Assembly: GCF_028737255.1 (NCBI RefSeq)
Contig: NZ_JAQZAN010000014.1
Location: 1-64,000, forward strand
DNA length: 64,000 bases
Reading direction: 5' to 3'
DNA from: Actinomycetospora straminea
GTDB lineage: Bacteria; Actinomycetota; Actinomycetes; Mycobacteriales; Pseudonocardiaceae
In this document: positions 17,725-29,782 of the stretch, one piece after another
How the letters are laid out: each line of letters opens with the position of its first letter
How positions within the stretch are numbered: the stretch's first letter is position 1
Position numbers and translations under genes: made by a program
The notes under the pieces: model-generated
Told to the model about the DNA's origin: nothing
The model's database searches: none
Seen by the model: only the letters and a program-made list of their open reading frames with translations

Positions 17725-18531
17725 TCACGGCACCCGCGCGACCACACCCCACAGCCCGCTGCCCGTGACCTCGGCGCCGGGCGCGGGCCCGGTGGGCGTC
17801 CAGTCCGGCGCGGACACCCAGCCCGGGCCGATCAGCTCCATGCCCTCGAACCAGGGCGCCATGTCCTCGGGGTCACGCAACCAGGGCGCGTAGGAGTAGC
17901 CGGAATGGCGGATGTCGCACCAGGCCCGCAGGTCGGGGTGCGCGAGGCCCGTCGGGTGGCTGAGGGCGATGACGCTGCCCGGGGCCAGCGCCTCGCGGTA
18001 GCCCTGCACGGTCCGGCGGGCGACGTCGTCGGTGGAGCTGTGGAGCACCGCCACCGCCAGCACCGCGACGGGACGATCGAGGTCGAGCAGGCGTCTGACG
18101 CCCGGCGAGCCGAGGACGGCCCGCACGTCGGTCGCGTCGGCGCACTCGACCGCGACGCCGGGCTCGTCGGCCACGAGCCGCGCGGCGTGCTCGACCGTCT
18201 CCGGCACCCGGTCCACGTAGACCACGCGCCGGTCCGCGACGGACCGGGCGGCCACGGTGTGGACGTGGTCGACCGTCGGCAGCCCCGAGCCCAGCTCGAG
18301 GAACTGGTCGTACCCGCTGTCCGCGAGGTGGCGCACCACCGCGCGGGAGAAGCGGCGGTGGTCCCGGCACAGCTGCCGCATCGCCGGGAAGACCCGGTCG
18401 GCCTCCTCGGCGAACTCGCGATCGATCGCGAAGTTCTCCGTCCCCCCGAGGAAGTGGTCGTAGATGCGCGCCCGATTCGGAGTCGGGCCCGCCAGTTCCG
18501 GTGGCTCCTCGCGCACCTGGTGTCCCCCCAT
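17725..18531 (-). CDS. SAM-dependent methyltransferase, DUF574 family
   Basis: A 268-residue member of the actinobacterial DUF574 (Methyltransf_19) family. It shows the family opening PNRARIYDHFLGGTENFAIDRE, the SAM-binding FLELGSGLPT and a second VVYVDRVPETVEHA. These enzymes are numerous in Streptomyces and relatives and their substrates are mostly unknown. The ATG at 18531 fits the family start; the open frame extends 60 codons upstream with no support. It is divergent from the S9 peptidase (79-bp gap). Confidence 0.9.
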   Translation of the reverse strand: MGGHQVREEPPELAGPTPNRARIYDHFLGGTENFAIDREFAEEADRVFPAMRQLCRDHRRFSRAVVRHLADSGYDQFLELGSGLPTVDHVHTVAARSVADRRVVYVDRVPETVEHAARLVADEPGVAVECADATDVRAVLGSPGVRRLLDLDRPVAVLAVAVLHSSTDDVARRTVQGYREALAPGSVIALSHPTGLAHPDLRAWCDIRHSGYSYAPWLRDPEDMAPWFEGMELIGPGWVSAPDWTPTGPAPGAEVTGSGLWGVVARVP

Positions 18532-18610
18532 GTGTGCTGGTCGAGACCATCCTCTCCCACGCCCGGGTCCGTGCGGCGCACGCGGCACCGCGACGGGCAG
18601 GATCGGGGGC

Positions 18611-20464
18611 ATGACGTCGTCGCCCACCCGCCGCTCCGACCCGGTCCCCGCCGTCCCCGAGGCCCTGTTCGCCGACCCCGAGGTCGAGGCCCGCTGGCGC
18701 GGCCGGTTCACCGCGGCGCGCGTCTCGGTGCCCGACTGGGCCCGCGACGCCCCCGACCGCAGCGTCTACTCGTCGAACGCGACGGGCACCTGGGAGATCT
18801 ACGCCTGGGACCGGGCCGCGGACACCCACCGCCGCGTCACCGACCGTCCCCAGGGCACCCGCGGCGGCGCGGCCAGCACCGACGGCGAGAGCATCTGGTG
18901 GTTCGACGACACCGACGGCGACGAGTTCGGCGTCTGGGTGCGCGAGCCCTTCACCGGCGGGGAGGCCTCCCCCGCGGTGTCCGGTGCGGCACCGGGCTAC
19001 CCGGCCGGCCTCGAGCTCGGTCGGCGGACGGTGGCGGTGGGCTGGTCGACCGACGACGGGTCGACGCTGGCGGTCAGCGAGGACGGCGGGGACGCGCGCG
19101 TCGTCTACACCCACACCGAGGACGCCGGCATCGGCGCGCTGTCCCGCGACGAGACGCTGCTCGCGATCTCGCACGCCGAGCACGGGGACTCGCGCCACCC
19201 CGCGATCCGGGTCATCCGGGTGTCCGACGGCGAGCCCGTCGGCGAGCGCCACGACGGCGAGGGGAAGGGCCTCGACCCGATCGAGTTCGCGCCGGTCGAG
19301 GGCGACCAGCGGCTGCTCGTCGGCCACGAGCGCCGGGGCCGCGACGAGCTGCTGGTCTGGGACCTCGCGACCGACACCGAGACCGAGGTGGCCATCGACC
19401 TGCCCGGCGACCTCTCCGCGGGCTTCTACCCCGACGCGTCGGCGCTGCTCGTCGCGCACACCCGCGCCGGGCGCACGACCCTGCACCGCTACGACCTCGC
19501 CACCGGTGAGCTCACCGACCTGCCCACCGCGCCCGGCTCGGTCGGCGGCGCGGACGTGCGTCCCGACGGCACCGTCGAGTACGGCTGGTCGTCGGCGGCG
19601 TACCCGTCGTCGGTGCGGGCGCTGCGCCCCGACGGCACCGACACCGAGCTGCTCGCCCCGCCCGGCGAGCGCCCGGCGCCGTCGGTGGCGCTCGACGACG
19701 CGTGGGTCGACGGGCCGGGCGGGCCGGTGCACGCGCTGTGGACCCGCCCGGCGGGCACCACCGGACCGGTCCCGACCGTCTTCATGATCCACGGCGGGCC
19801 CCAGGCCGCCGACGAGGACCGCTGGTCGCCGGTGCGCGCGGTGTGGGTCGACGCCGGCTTCGCGGTGGTGCACGTGAACTACCGCGGCTCGTCGGGCTAC
19901 GGCTCGGCGTGGCGCGACGCCATCGAGGGGCGCCCGGGCACCACGGAGCTCGAGGACGTCGCCGCCGTGCACGACTGGGCGGTGTCGACGGGCCTCGCCG
20001 ACCCGGCCGCCTGCGTCCTCGAGGGCTGGTCGTGGGGCGGGTACCTGACCCTCCTGGGTCTGGGTCGCCAGCCCGAGCGCTGGGCGGTCGGCTGCGCCGG
20101 TGTGCCCGTCGCCGACTACCTCGCGGCGTACGAGGACGAGATGGAGCCCCTGCGGGCGTTCGACCGCTCGCTGTTCGGTGGCTCGCCGGACGAGGTGCCC
20201 GAGCGCTACCGGGAGGCCTCGCCCCTGACGTGGGTGGACGCGGTGCGCGCGCCGGTGCTGGTGCTCGCCGGCGAGAACGACCCTCGCTGCCCCATCCGCC
20301 AGATCGACAACTACCTGGACGCCCTCGCCGAGCGGGGTCGCGAGTACGCGATGGTGCGCTACGACGCCGGCCACGGCTCGCTGGTCGTCGCCGAGACGCT
20401 CGCGCACACCGTCGCCGAGATCGCCTACGCCCGCGCGGCCCTGGGGCTCCCGGTCCCGGCCTGA
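18611..20464 (+). CDS. S9-family prolyl oligopeptidase-like serine peptidase
   Basis: A 617-residue protein with an N-terminal beta-propeller (repeated DGxxxL, DLATGELTDLP strands) and a C-terminal alpha/beta hydrolase. The nucleophile elbow is GWSWGGY (Ser474), followed by AGENDPRCP with the acid and DAGHGS with the catalytic His. HGGPQ is the oxyanion loop. S9 enzymes cleave short Pro- or acyl-containing peptides in the cytoplasm; no signal peptide is present. The ATG at 18611 is used. A second, diverged S9 gene lies at 31047-32870. Confidence 0.9.
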   Translation: MTSSPTRRSDPVPAVPEALFADPEVEARWRGRFTAARVSVPDWARDAPDRSVYSSNATGTWEIYAWDRAADTHRRVTDRPQGTRGGAASTDGESIWWFDDTDGDEFGVWVREPFTGGEASPAVSGAAPGYPAGLELGRRTVAVGWSTDDGSTLAVSEDGGDARVVYTHTEDAGIGALSRDETLLAISHAEHGDSRHPAIRVIRVSDGEPVGERHDGEGKGLDPIEFAPVEGDQRLLVGHERRGRDELLVWDLATDTETEVAIDLPGDLSAGFYPDASALLVAHTRAGRTTLHRYDLATGELTDLPTAPGSVGGADVRPDGTVEYGWSSAAYPSSVRALRPDGTDTELLAPPGERPAPSVALDDAWVDGPGGPVHALWTRPAGTTGPVPTVFMIHGGPQAADEDRWSPVRAVWVDAGFAVVHVNYRGSSGYGSAWRDAIEGRPGTTELEDVAAVHDWAVSTGLADPAACVLEGWSWGGYLTLLGLGRQPERWAVGCAGVPVADYLAAYEDEMEPLRAFDRSLFGGSPDEVPERYREASPLTWVDAVRAPVLVLAGENDPRCPIRQIDNYLDALAERGREYAMVRYDAGHGSLVVAETLAHTVAEIAYARAALGLPVPA

Positions 20465-20481
20465 GCCGCCCCCGAACGAAG

Positions 20482-20524
20482 GAACGGCGCTCTCGCTGCA
20501 TCGCAAGCAGCGAAAGCGCCGTTC
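20482..20524. terminator. Strong hairpin between S9 peptidase and dps
   Basis: GAACGGCGCTCTCGCTGC (20482-20499) pairs with GCAGCGAAAGCGCCGTTC (20507-20524), 18 bp with one mismatch and a 7-nt loop. It lies between converging genes and can serve both. Confidence 0.8.
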
Positions 20525-20579
20525 GTTCTCGCAGGTCGGGAGGCATCCAGCCGCCCGCGCTGGCCCGGGTGGACGCGGC

Positions 20580-21056
20580 TCAGGCCGTCTTGGCCTGCCA
20601 CATCCAGTGGGCCTCCTCGAGCTTCGCGGTTTGCGCGATGAGCAGGTCCTGGGTCACCGGGTCGGGCTCGTCGGTGGCGGCGATGCGCTCCCGCATGCGC
20701 TCGATGAGCGTCTCGAGGGTCTGCACGACCGCCTGGTTGACGTCCTCGACCTGGCGCCACCCCTCCTCGGTGGTGGGCAGGCCGCTGCTCTTGGCGACGG
20801 TCTCGGCGCGCCCGTCGGGCGAGACGCCGAGTGTGGCCGCGCGCTCCGCGACCTCGTCGGTGTAGGTACGGGCGAGGTCGACGAGCTCGTCGAGGTGCAG
20901 GTGCGCCTCACGGAAGTTCCTGCCGACCACGTTCCAGTGCCACTGCTTCGCGGTCAGGGACAGGTCGACGTAGTCGGCCAGGCTGTCCTGGAGGACCGTC
21001 CCGACGACCTGCTTGGCGTCGTCGGACAGCGGGCTGGTGATCGGGGCTCCTGCCAT
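20580..21056 (-). CDS. dps: Dps-family DNA-protection ferritin
   Basis: A 158-residue Dps protein. The ferroxidase signature KQWHWNVVGRNFREAHLHLDELVD is intact, with the His, Asp and Glu ligands that lie at the dimer interface. Dps forms dodecamers that oxidise iron with hydrogen peroxide and bind or compact DNA. The ATG at 21056 has an AAGGAG site 11 nt upstream; a GTG four codons earlier would overlap that site. It lies downstream of the catalase and Fur genes, separated by a hairpin, so it belongs to the same oxidative-stress neighbourhood. Confidence 0.92.
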   Translation of the reverse strand: MAGAPITSPLSDDAKQVVGTVLQDSLADYVDLSLTAKQWHWNVVGRNFREAHLHLDELVDLARTYTDEVAERAATLGVSPDGRAETVAKSSGLPTTEEGWRQVEDVNQAVVQTLETLIERMRERIAATDEPDPVTQDLLIAQTAKLEEAHWMWQAKTA

Positions 21057-21151
21057 GGTGGTGTTCACTCCTTCACGACCGTGGATCGCACGGTGCACGA
21101 CGGGTCAGACCGGGGTTAGCCGTCGCGGCGGTGGCGATAACGCCGGACACA

Positions 21152-21190
21152 CCGCGACCCGCCCCACGTACAGCGTGGGACGGGCCGCGG
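21152..21190. terminator. Hairpin between catalase and dps
   Basis: CCGCGACCCGCCCCACG (21152-21168) faces CGTGGGACGGGCCGCGG (21174-21190) across a TACAG loop, 15 of 17 positions paired. It probably ends the fur-catalase transcript before dps. Confidence 0.7.
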
Positions 21191-21232
21191 TTGTTCCCGC
21201 TGTTGTTCACGAAAGGGCAGGTCAGGAGCGGG

Positions 21233-22717
21233 TCAGCTCTGGCTGAGGACCTTCTGCTCCTTGCCCGTGAGCTCGCGCACGCGGGCCTCGACGCGCTCGC
21301 CCATGCCCTGGTCGATCGACTTCCAGTAGTCGAACGCGCGGGCCAGTACGTCGTCGCCGACGCCCTTGGCGAGGTGGCCGGAGACGTTCTCGACGAAGCG
21401 GTCGCGCGCGGCGTCGTCCCAGACCTCGAGCATCATCGTGCGGGCCTGGACCTCGTCGGTGTCCTCGGCGTGCGGCACGTAGGCAGCGCGCTGGATCTGT
21501 CCGTCGGAGTACCACGTCGGCGGCTGGATCGTCTCGGTCGTCTGCGGGCCGCCCTTGGTGTTGGGCGCGTAGACGGGGTCGGGCGCGTTCACGACGCGCA
21601 TCGCCCCGGCGACCGTGTACGGGTGCGCCTCGGTGCCCTGCGGCGAGTTCACCGGGATCTGCTTGTAGTTGACGCCGAGCCGGGCGCGGTGGGCGTCCGC
21701 GTAGGAGAACCCGCGGGCCAGCAGCATCTTGTCCGGCGACAGGCCGAGCCCCGGGGGCTGGTTGTTCGGCTCGAACGCGACCTGCTCGATCTCCGTGTGG
21801 TAGTCCTCCGGGTTGCGGTTCAGGGTCAGCTTCCCGACCTCCTGCAGCGGGTAGTCGCCGTGCGGCCACACCTTGGTCAGGTCGAACGGGTTGAACCGGT
21901 AGGTCTTGGCGTCCTCGAAGGGCATGATCTGCACCTTGAGGGTCCAGCTCGGGAACTCCCCGCGCTCGATGGCCTCGTAGAGGTCGCGCTGGTGGTAGTC
22001 GGCGTCCTCACCGGCGAGCCGGCCGGCCTCCTCCTCGGTCAGGGTCTCGACGCCCTGGTCCGAGATGAAGTGGTACTTGACCCAGAACTCCTCGCCGGCG
22101 GCGTTGATCCACATGTACGTGTGGCTGCCGTAGCCGTTCATGTGGCGCCAGTCCTTGGGGATGCCCCGGTCGCCCATGAGCCACGTGACCTGGTGCTTCG
22201 ACTCCGGCGAGAGCGTCCAGAAGTCCCACTGCATGTCGTGGTCGCGCAGGCCGTTGCGGGCGAGGCGCTTCTGCGAGCGGATGAAGTTCTGGAACTTCAT
22301 GGGGTCGCGGATGAAGAAGACCGGCGTGTTGTTGCCGACCATGTCCCAGTTGCCCTCGCGGGTCCACAGCTTGAGGGCGAAGCCGCGCGGGTCGCGCCAG
22401 GTGTCGGGGCTACCCCGCTCACCGGCGACCGTCGAGAAGCGGATGATGCCCTCGGTGGTCTCGCCGGGCTGGAACACCGCGGCCTTCGTGTACGCGGTCA
22501 CGTCCTGGGTGACCTCGAACGTCGCGAACGCGCCACTGCCCTTCGCGTGCGGCTGGCGCTCCGGGATGCGCTCCCGGTTGAAGTTCGCCATCTGCTCGAT
22601 GAGGTAGTGGTCCTGCAGCACCAGGGGGCCGTCGGTCCCGACCGTGGCCGAGAACTCGTGGCTGGGCGCCGGGATGCCGGCGTCGTCGGTGGCGTAGGAG
22701 CGATGCGAATTGGTCAC
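21233..22717 (-). CDS. katA: Monofunctional heme catalase
   Basis: A 494-residue small-subunit catalase that disproportionates hydrogen peroxide. The active-site block [18 protein letters not shown] carries the distal His, [10 protein letters not shown] the Asn, and [14 protein letters not shown] the proximal Tyr heme ligand (the usual form is RLFSYxDTHRHRLG). The GTG start overlaps the TGA of the upstream Fur-type gene (GTGA), so regulator and enzyme are co-translated. This arrangement parallels furA-katG of mycobacteria but with a different type of peroxidase. Confidence 0.93.
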   Translation of the reverse strand: MTNSHRSYATDDAGIPAPSHEFSATVGTDGPLVLQDHYLIEQMANFNRERIPERQPHAKGSGAFATFEVTQDVTAYTKAAVFQPGETTEGIIRFSTVAGERGSPDTWRDPRGFALKLWTREGNWDMVGNNTPVFFIRDPMKFQNFIRSQKRLARNGLRDHDMQWDFWTLSPESKHQVTWLMGDRGIPKDWRHMNGYGSHTYMWINAAGEEFWVKYHFISDQGVETLTEEEAGRLAGEDADYHQRDLYEAIERGEFPSWTLKVQIMPFEDAKTYRFNPFDLTKVWPHGDYPLQEVGKLTLNRNPEDYHTEIEQVAFEPNNQPPGLGLSPDKMLLARGFSYADAHRARLGVNYKQIPVNSPQGTEAHPYTVAGAMRVVNAPDPVYAPNTKGGPQTTETIQPPTWYSDGQIQRAAYVPHAEDTDEVQARTMMLEVWDDAARDRFVENVSGHLAKGVGDDVLARAFDYWKSIDQGMGERVEARVRELTGKEQKVLSQS

Positions 22718-23304
22718 GTTCGCCTCTCAGGGTGGTGGTGGCTCTCGTGCAGGACCGCGACGGCGCCGCGCACGGCACGCCGCGAGTCCCGGGTACCCGC
22801 TCCTGCTCCGGCGCAGGTCGGACACGTCCCCCAGAAGACGACCTCGGCCTCGTCGATGACGAAGCCGCCGGCATCGGAGGGGACCAGGCACGGGGGCTCG
22901 CCGACGACGCAGTCGACGTCGGCGGTGGCCCCGCACGAGCGGCAGACCACGTGGTGGTGGTTGTCCCCGGTGCGGGTCTCGTAGCGGGCCGCCGAGCCCG
23001 CGGGCTCGATGCGGCGGACGAGACCGGCGTCCACGCACGCGGCGAGGACGTCGTACACGGCCTGGGTGCTGACGGACCCCAGCCGCGCACGCACGTTCGA
23101 CGCCACGGCCTCGGCCGTGGAGTGCGGGTGCTCGCCCAGGACCCCGAGGACGGCCTGCCGCGGCGCGGTGACCCGCAGGCCCGCCTGACGGAGGCGGGCC
23201 CGCGGGTCGGCGATGTGGTGGCGCGGATCCGGGGCCGGACCGGGCACCGACTCGGCCGCGGCGATGGGCGCAGCCTCGTCCCGAGGACCGGTCGGTGGGG
23301 TCAT
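22714..23304 (-). CDS. Fur-family peroxide/metal-responsive repressor
   Basis: A 196-residue Fur-family regulator. An N-terminal extension of about 40 residues precedes the winged helix ([45 protein letters not shown]). The dimer domain has the metal block [18 protein letters not shown] and a C-terminal CPTC, giving the CxxC pairs of a structural zinc site. Position upstream of catalase with coupled translation indicates a CatR/FurA-type peroxide sensor that probably represses its own operon. The ATG at 23304 is used. Confidence 0.88.
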   Translation of the reverse strand: MTPPTGPRDEAAPIAAAESVPGPAPDPRHHIADPRARLRQAGLRVTAPRQAVLGVLGEHPHSTAEAVASNVRARLGSVSTQAVYDVLAACVDAGLVRRIEPAGSAARYETRTGDNHHHVVCRSCGATADVDCVVGEPPCLVPSDAGGFVIDEAEVVFWGTCPTCAGAGAGTRDSRRAVRGAVAVLHESHHHPERRT

Positions 23305-23350
23305 GATGGCCCCACGGTGCCAGCGAGATTGGAACGAGTCAAGAAAAGCG
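23305..23350 (-). promoter_or_regulatory. Probable promoter/operator of the fur-katA operon
   Basis: The 59-bp gap upstream of the Fur gene holds, on the minus strand, an AT-richer stretch reading TTTTCTTGACTCGTTCCAAT with a good -35 (TTGACT). The start codon is about 35 nt away, leaving room for a short leader. I infer that Fur autoregulation would act here. Confidence 0.4.
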
Positions 23351-23363
23351 GGGCGCGGCCGGG

Positions 23364-24416
23364 TCAGCGCCGGACGAGCTCCTCGGCGATCTCGTAGGTG
23401 TTCAGCGCCGCGCCCTTGCGCAGGTTGTCGCCGCACACGAAGAAGTCGAGGGTGTTGGGGAAGTCGAGCGCCTGGCGCACGCGGCCCACGTACGTCGGGT
23501 CCTCGCCGACGACGTCGGCGGGCGTCGGGAAGCGCTTGGCCTCCGGCTCGTCGACCAGCACGATCGACGGCTGCGACGCGAAGACCTGGTGCGCGGTGGC
23601 CACGTCGACCGGCCCGTCGAAGGTCGCGTGCACCGCGATCGAGTGCGTCGTGACGACCGGGACGCGCACGCACGTCGCCGACACCTTGAGCTCGGGCAGC
23701 CCCAGGATCTTCCGCGACTCGTTGCGGACCTTGAGCTCCTCGGAGGTCCAGCCGCCGTCCTTGAGCGAGCCGGCGAACGGCACCACGTTGAGCGCCAGCG
23801 GCGCGTTGAAGGGCGACTCCGCCGACAGGCCCGCCGACGCGATGGCCTCGGCGACGTCCCCGCGCCGGTGGCCCACGCCCTTGCCGGCGACCGCGGCGAT
23901 CTCGTCCTGCAGCCGGTCGATGCCCTCCTGGCCCGCGCCGGACGCGGCCTGGTAGCTCGCGACCACGAGCTCGCGCAGCCCGAAGGCACGGTGCAGGGCC
24001 CCGAGCGCGGCCATCATCGACAGCGTCGTGCAGTTCGGGTTCGAGACGATGCCCTTGGGGCGCTCGTGGGCCTGCTCGGCGTTGACCTCGGGCACCACCA
24101 GCGGCACCTCGGGGTCCATGCGGAAGGCGCCGGAGTTGTCGACCGCGATCGCCCCGCGCGACACCGCGACCGGCGCCCACTCGGCGCTCACGGCGTCGGG
24201 GACGTCGAACATCGCGATGTCGACACCGTCGAAGGCCGCCGGCGACAGGGCGACGACCTCGATCTCCCGGCCGCGGACGGTCAGGCGCTTGCCGGCCGAG
24301 CGGGGCGAGGCGATGAGCCGGATCTCGCTCCACGGCACGCTCTCGCGCTTGTCGATGATGTCGATCATGACGGAGCCGACCGCACCGGTGGCCCCGACGA
24401 TGGCGAGCGTCGTCAT
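23364..24416 (-). CDS. asd: Aspartate-semialdehyde dehydrogenase
   Basis: A 350-residue NADPH-dependent enzyme that reduces aspartyl phosphate to aspartate semialdehyde, the branch point to Lys/diaminopimelate, Met and Thr. NADP-binding [11 protein letters not shown], the catalytic-Cys block [10 protein letters not shown] and [11 protein letters not shown] are all present, as is the late [12 protein letters not shown]. It follows lysC with a 15-bp gap, the standard ask-asd operon. Confidence 0.95.
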   Translation of the reverse strand: MTTLAIVGATGAVGSVMIDIIDKRESVPWSEIRLIASPRSAGKRLTVRGREIEVVALSPAAFDGVDIAMFDVPDAVSAEWAPVAVSRGAIAVDNSGAFRMDPEVPLVVPEVNAEQAHERPKGIVSNPNCTTLSMMAALGALHRAFGLRELVVASYQAASGAGQEGIDRLQDEIAAVAGKGVGHRRGDVAEAIASAGLSAESPFNAPLALNVVPFAGSLKDGGWTSEELKVRNESRKILGLPELKVSATCVRVPVVTTHSIAVHATFDGPVDVATAHQVFASQPSIVLVDEPEAKRFPTPADVVGEDPTYVGRVRQALDFPNTLDFFVCGDNLRKGAALNTYEIAEELVRR

Positions 24417-24431
24417 GGCTCTCTCCCGTCC

Positions 24432-25697
<1,266 letters not shown>

Positions 25698-25790
25698 CGC
25701 GACTGACCTCCACCTGCTGGTCGGCGAACGCGCTCGACCCTATCCGAGGCGGGGGACGTCACGAGGTGTCCGGTGACACCCCTGGGCCGC

Positions 25791-26150
25791 CTACGGCGCG
25801 AGGGCGTTGAGCAGCTTCGAGACGACGATCCCGATCACGATCCACACCACGGCCGCGAGGCCGAAGTTGAGGATGATCCGCAGCGACTCGCTCGCGGGCA
25901 GGAACAGGTCGCCGATGCCGAGCGTGAGGTTGGACGCGAGGTCGCGGAAGAAGACCGTGATGCCGTTCGCGGGGTTGGCGCCCGCGACCGACAGGATCAC
26001 GTGGATCACGAGGATCGCCGCGAAGACGACCGTGAGGACGCGGATCACCGAGGCGGCAACCGTCAGGACCTTCCGGGTGAGCGCACGGAGGTCCTCTCCG
26101 GTGTGCGAACGCCGCTGTTCGGACGTCTCCGTGCTCGCATCCTGCGCCAT
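25791..26150 (-). CDS. Small two-helix membrane protein
   Basis: A protein of about 119 residues with a short polar N-terminus, an amphipathic basic segment (LRALTRKVLTVAASVIRVL) and two hydrophobic helices (VVFAAILVIHVILSVAGA, and IILNFGLAAVVWIVIGIVV). ATGs at 26159 and 26162 are also in frame and none has a clear ribosome site, so a leaderless start is possible. It is conserved-looking in composition but I do not recognise a family. Divergent from the leuA leader. Confidence 0.75.
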   Translation of the reverse strand: MAQDASTETSEQRRSHTGEDLRALTRKVLTVAASVIRVLTVVFAAILVIHVILSVAGANPANGITVFFRDLASNLTLGIGDLFLPASESLRIILNFGLAAVVWIVIGIVVSKLLNALAP

Positions 26151-26301
26151 GCGCGACATCATGGCACGCGACTTGACTCGTCGGTAGCCAGGGCTGCGAC
26201 CTGTGTCACCAGCGGTCGATCGTCGCAGTTCAGCGGCACTGTCCGGCCCTCGAGACACCCTCCGTCAGGGGCCCGGGGTACCGGGTCGGCGCGTCGCGGG
26301 G

Positions 26302-26316
26302 CTACCGTGGAAGGTG
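26302..26316 (+). promoter_or_regulatory. Likely -10 and transcription start of the leuA leader
   Basis: TACCGT at 26302-26307 fits an actinobacterial -10 hexamer. The leader-peptide ATG at 26317 is only 10 nt beyond it, so the transcript probably begins at or next to the leader start codon. The -35 side is not clear. Confidence 0.4.
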
Positions 26317-26373
26317 ATGTCCCTCGCGCTCGCAGCCCTCGGGCTGCTCCTTCGCCGCCGCGGCGGGGTCTGA
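26317..26373 (+). CDS. leuL: Leucine-rich leader peptide of leuA (attenuation)
   Basis: An 18-codon ORF reads MSLALAALGLLLRRRGGV and stops with TGA 81 bp before leuA. Six of 18 residues are Leu, with three adjacent Leu codons, as expected for ribosome-mediated attenuation: when charged tRNA-Leu is scarce the ribosome stalls and changes folding of the following RNA. Leu-rich leaders ahead of actinobacterial leuA are an established type. Its ATG follows a -10-like TACCGT by 10 nt, so it may be leaderless. Confidence 0.75.
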   Translation: MSLALAALGLLLRRRGGV

Positions 26374-28266
<1,893 letters not shown>

Positions 28267-28290
28267 GAGCTCGTGTCGTAGGTGTCCTGG

Positions 28291-28325
28291 GTGGCGGAAC
28301 CCGCGCCGGGCGCGGGTTCCGCCAC
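28291..28325 (+). terminator. leuA terminator hairpin
   Basis: GTGGCGGAACCCGCG (28291-28305) pairs perfectly with CGCGGGTTCCGCCAC (28311-28325) across a CCGGG loop, 24 bp after the leuA stop. Confidence 0.8.
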
Positions 28326-28342
28326 CGAAGCCCTTGATCGCG

Positions 28343-28390
28343 GTCTCGGTGACGGAGCGCCGCAGATCTGCGGGGGTTCGTCACCGAGAC
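28343..28390. terminator. Second hairpin between leuA and the DUF397 gene
   Basis: GTCTCGGTGACG (28343-28354) and CGTCACCGAGAC (28379-28390) form a perfect 12-bp outer stem that encloses a 14-bp palindrome CCGCAGATCTGCGG (28360-28373). It abuts the end of the converging DUF397 gene and probably serves that strand. Confidence 0.65.
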
Positions 28391-28395
28391 GTTGA

Positions 28396-28596
28396 TCATG
28401 CCTCGGGGAGGTCGAACTCCCCCGCCTTGACGCCGGCGACGAACGCGGCCCACTCGCCCGGGGTGAAGCGCAGGGCCTCGGACGACTTGGTGTCGACGAC
28501 GCGCACCTCGCCGTCCCCGATCGCGACGCCGACGCAACTCCCGTCACTGCAGAAACTGCTCGTCACCAGCACGTTCGCGTCACGATGCGGTTGCAC
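28396..28596 (-). CDS. DUF397 small protein (WhiJ-module partner)
   Basis: A 66-residue DUF397 protein: VTSSFCSDGSCVGVAI, VRVVDTKSS and FTPGEWAAFVAGVKAGEFD are the family blocks. In Streptomyces and relatives such proteins are encoded next to WhiJ-type helix-turn-helix regulators and are thought to bind and modulate them, in some respects like a toxin-antitoxin arrangement. Here it follows the XRE/DUF5753 gene by 42 bp on the same strand. GTG start. Confidence 0.9.
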   Translation of the reverse strand: MQPHRDANVLVTSSFCSDGSCVGVAIGDGEVRVVDTKSSEALRFTPGEWAAFVAGVKAGEFDLPEA

Positions 28597-28638
28597 CGAG
28601 GCATCTTCGACGGCAGCTGCTCGCCGCGGAAGGCGGAC

Positions 28639-29517
28639 TCACCCGTCGGAGGCGGCCATGCGGCGAACGGCTCGTTTCAGCAGGGGGATGGACTCCGGCT
28701 CACTCAACGCCGCCGCGTACAGGCTCCCCAACCAGACCTCGTGGTCGGCGATCTCCGCCGGGTCCGCGAGGAACTCCCCCGCGATCGGCGGCCGCTCGAC
28801 GTACACCAGGCCGTGCTCGATGCCCTCGCTGTAGTCGAGCTTGGCGAAGGCGCCACGGCTCCCGGGCACGAGGCCCGCCGAGAAGGGGAGGACGCGCACG
28901 TCGACGTGCTCCTCCTCGGCCGTGGCCAGCAGGTGCTCCAGCTGCGCGCGAAGGATGTCCGGTGATCCGACGACGCGGTTGAGGATCGACTCGTCGAGCA
29001 CGCAAGAGAACGAGAGCCCGTGCTCCTGCTTCAGGGCGTCCTGACGCCGCATCCGGACCTCGACGAGCTTCTCGATGGCGCGCTCGGGAGCGTCCGGTCC
29101 GAGCGCGCTGCGGAGCACGACGCGCGCGTAGTCCGGCGTCTGCAGGAGCCCGTGGACGACGAACGGCTCGTAGGCCTGGATGCGCGCCGCGTCCCACTCG
29201 AGCTCGACGTAGGTCGCCATCACGGGCGGCATCACGTCGGCGTACTTCGACCACCACATCGGCGCACGGCCGCTCTGCGCCCAGTCGAGCAGCCGCGCCC
29301 GCTCGTCGCCCTCGGGCACGCGGTAGACCTCGAGCATGTCCCGCACGTCGCGCCAGCGGGGCACGCCCTTGCCGTTCTCGAGCCGACTGATCTTCGAGGG
29401 CGAGCACTCGAGGCTGCGTGCGACGTCCTCGAGCTTGAGGCCCAGGCCTTCACGGAGTCGCTTGAGCTCGCCGCCGAGCCGGCGACGGGTCACCACGGGG
29501 CCGGGTGACTGGGACAT
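28639..29517 (-). CDS. WhiJ-type XRE/DUF5753 transcriptional regulator
   Basis: A 292-residue regulator. An N-terminal Cro/XRE helix-turn-helix (RLGGELKRLREGLGLKLEDVARSLECSPSKISRLENGK) is followed by a DUF5753 domain (WWSKYADVMPPVMATYVELEWDAARIQAYEPFVVHGLLQTPDYAR ... YVERPPIAGEF in its later part). This family accompanies DUF397 proteins and influences development and antibiotic production in Streptomyces. The ATG at 29517 is chosen; the frame runs 50 codons further into the intergenic region. Two adjacent dyads about 100 bp upstream are candidate operators. Confidence 0.9.
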   Translation of the reverse strand: MSQSPGPVVTRRRLGGELKRLREGLGLKLEDVARSLECSPSKISRLENGKGVPRWRDVRDMLEVYRVPEGDERARLLDWAQSGRAPMWWSKYADVMPPVMATYVELEWDAARIQAYEPFVVHGLLQTPDYARVVLRSALGPDAPERAIEKLVEVRMRRQDALKQEHGLSFSCVLDESILNRVVGSPDILRAQLEHLLATAEEEHVDVRVLPFSAGLVPGSRGAFAKLDYSEGIEHGLVYVERPPIAGEFLADPAEIADHEVWLGSLYAAALSEPESIPLLKRAVRRMAASDG

Positions 29518-29615
29518 CCGTACGCCTCCTGCGTCGGGCGAACGATGGCGGAGAGGCCGGCTCCCCCTCGACCGGCGGCTGTCCGTACACGGTAGACCGC
29601 GCAGGGCCATGTCGT

Positions 29616-29667
29616 CACGCAATCGTTGCGTGCAATTGCAGAATTCGCTTGTGCGGTGAACTCGCAC
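29616..29667. promoter_or_regulatory. Cluster of dyads, candidate operator for the WhiJ-type regulator
   Basis: CACGCAA-TCG-TTGCGTG (29616-29632) is a perfect 7-bp inverted repeat. It is joined to the perfect palindrome TGCAATTGCA (29631-29640), and a looser GTGCG/CGCAC pair follows (29651-29667). The stretch is AT-richer than its surroundings and lies between the regulator and the divergent small genes, so it could control both. Confidence 0.55.
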
Positions 29668-29752
29668 ACAGCACTCTCATGAAGACCGGAGCTGTTTCGC
29701 CGGAGCCGTGGACCGCACAACGGACTGCACGACTCGACGGGAGGCACTGATC

Positions 29753-29782
29753 ATGAAGGCGACGAAGGGCGGCCGACGATGA
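29753..29782 (+). CDS. Nine-residue micro-ORF upstream of a small membrane protein
   Basis: An ATG at 29753 preceded by GGGAGG at good spacing encodes MKATKGGRR and ends in a TGA that overlaps the next ATG (ATGA). The ribosome site belongs to this ORF rather than to the gene after it, so it may exist to couple translation to the downstream protein. Too short for any family assignment. Confidence 0.4.
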   Translation: MKATKGGRR

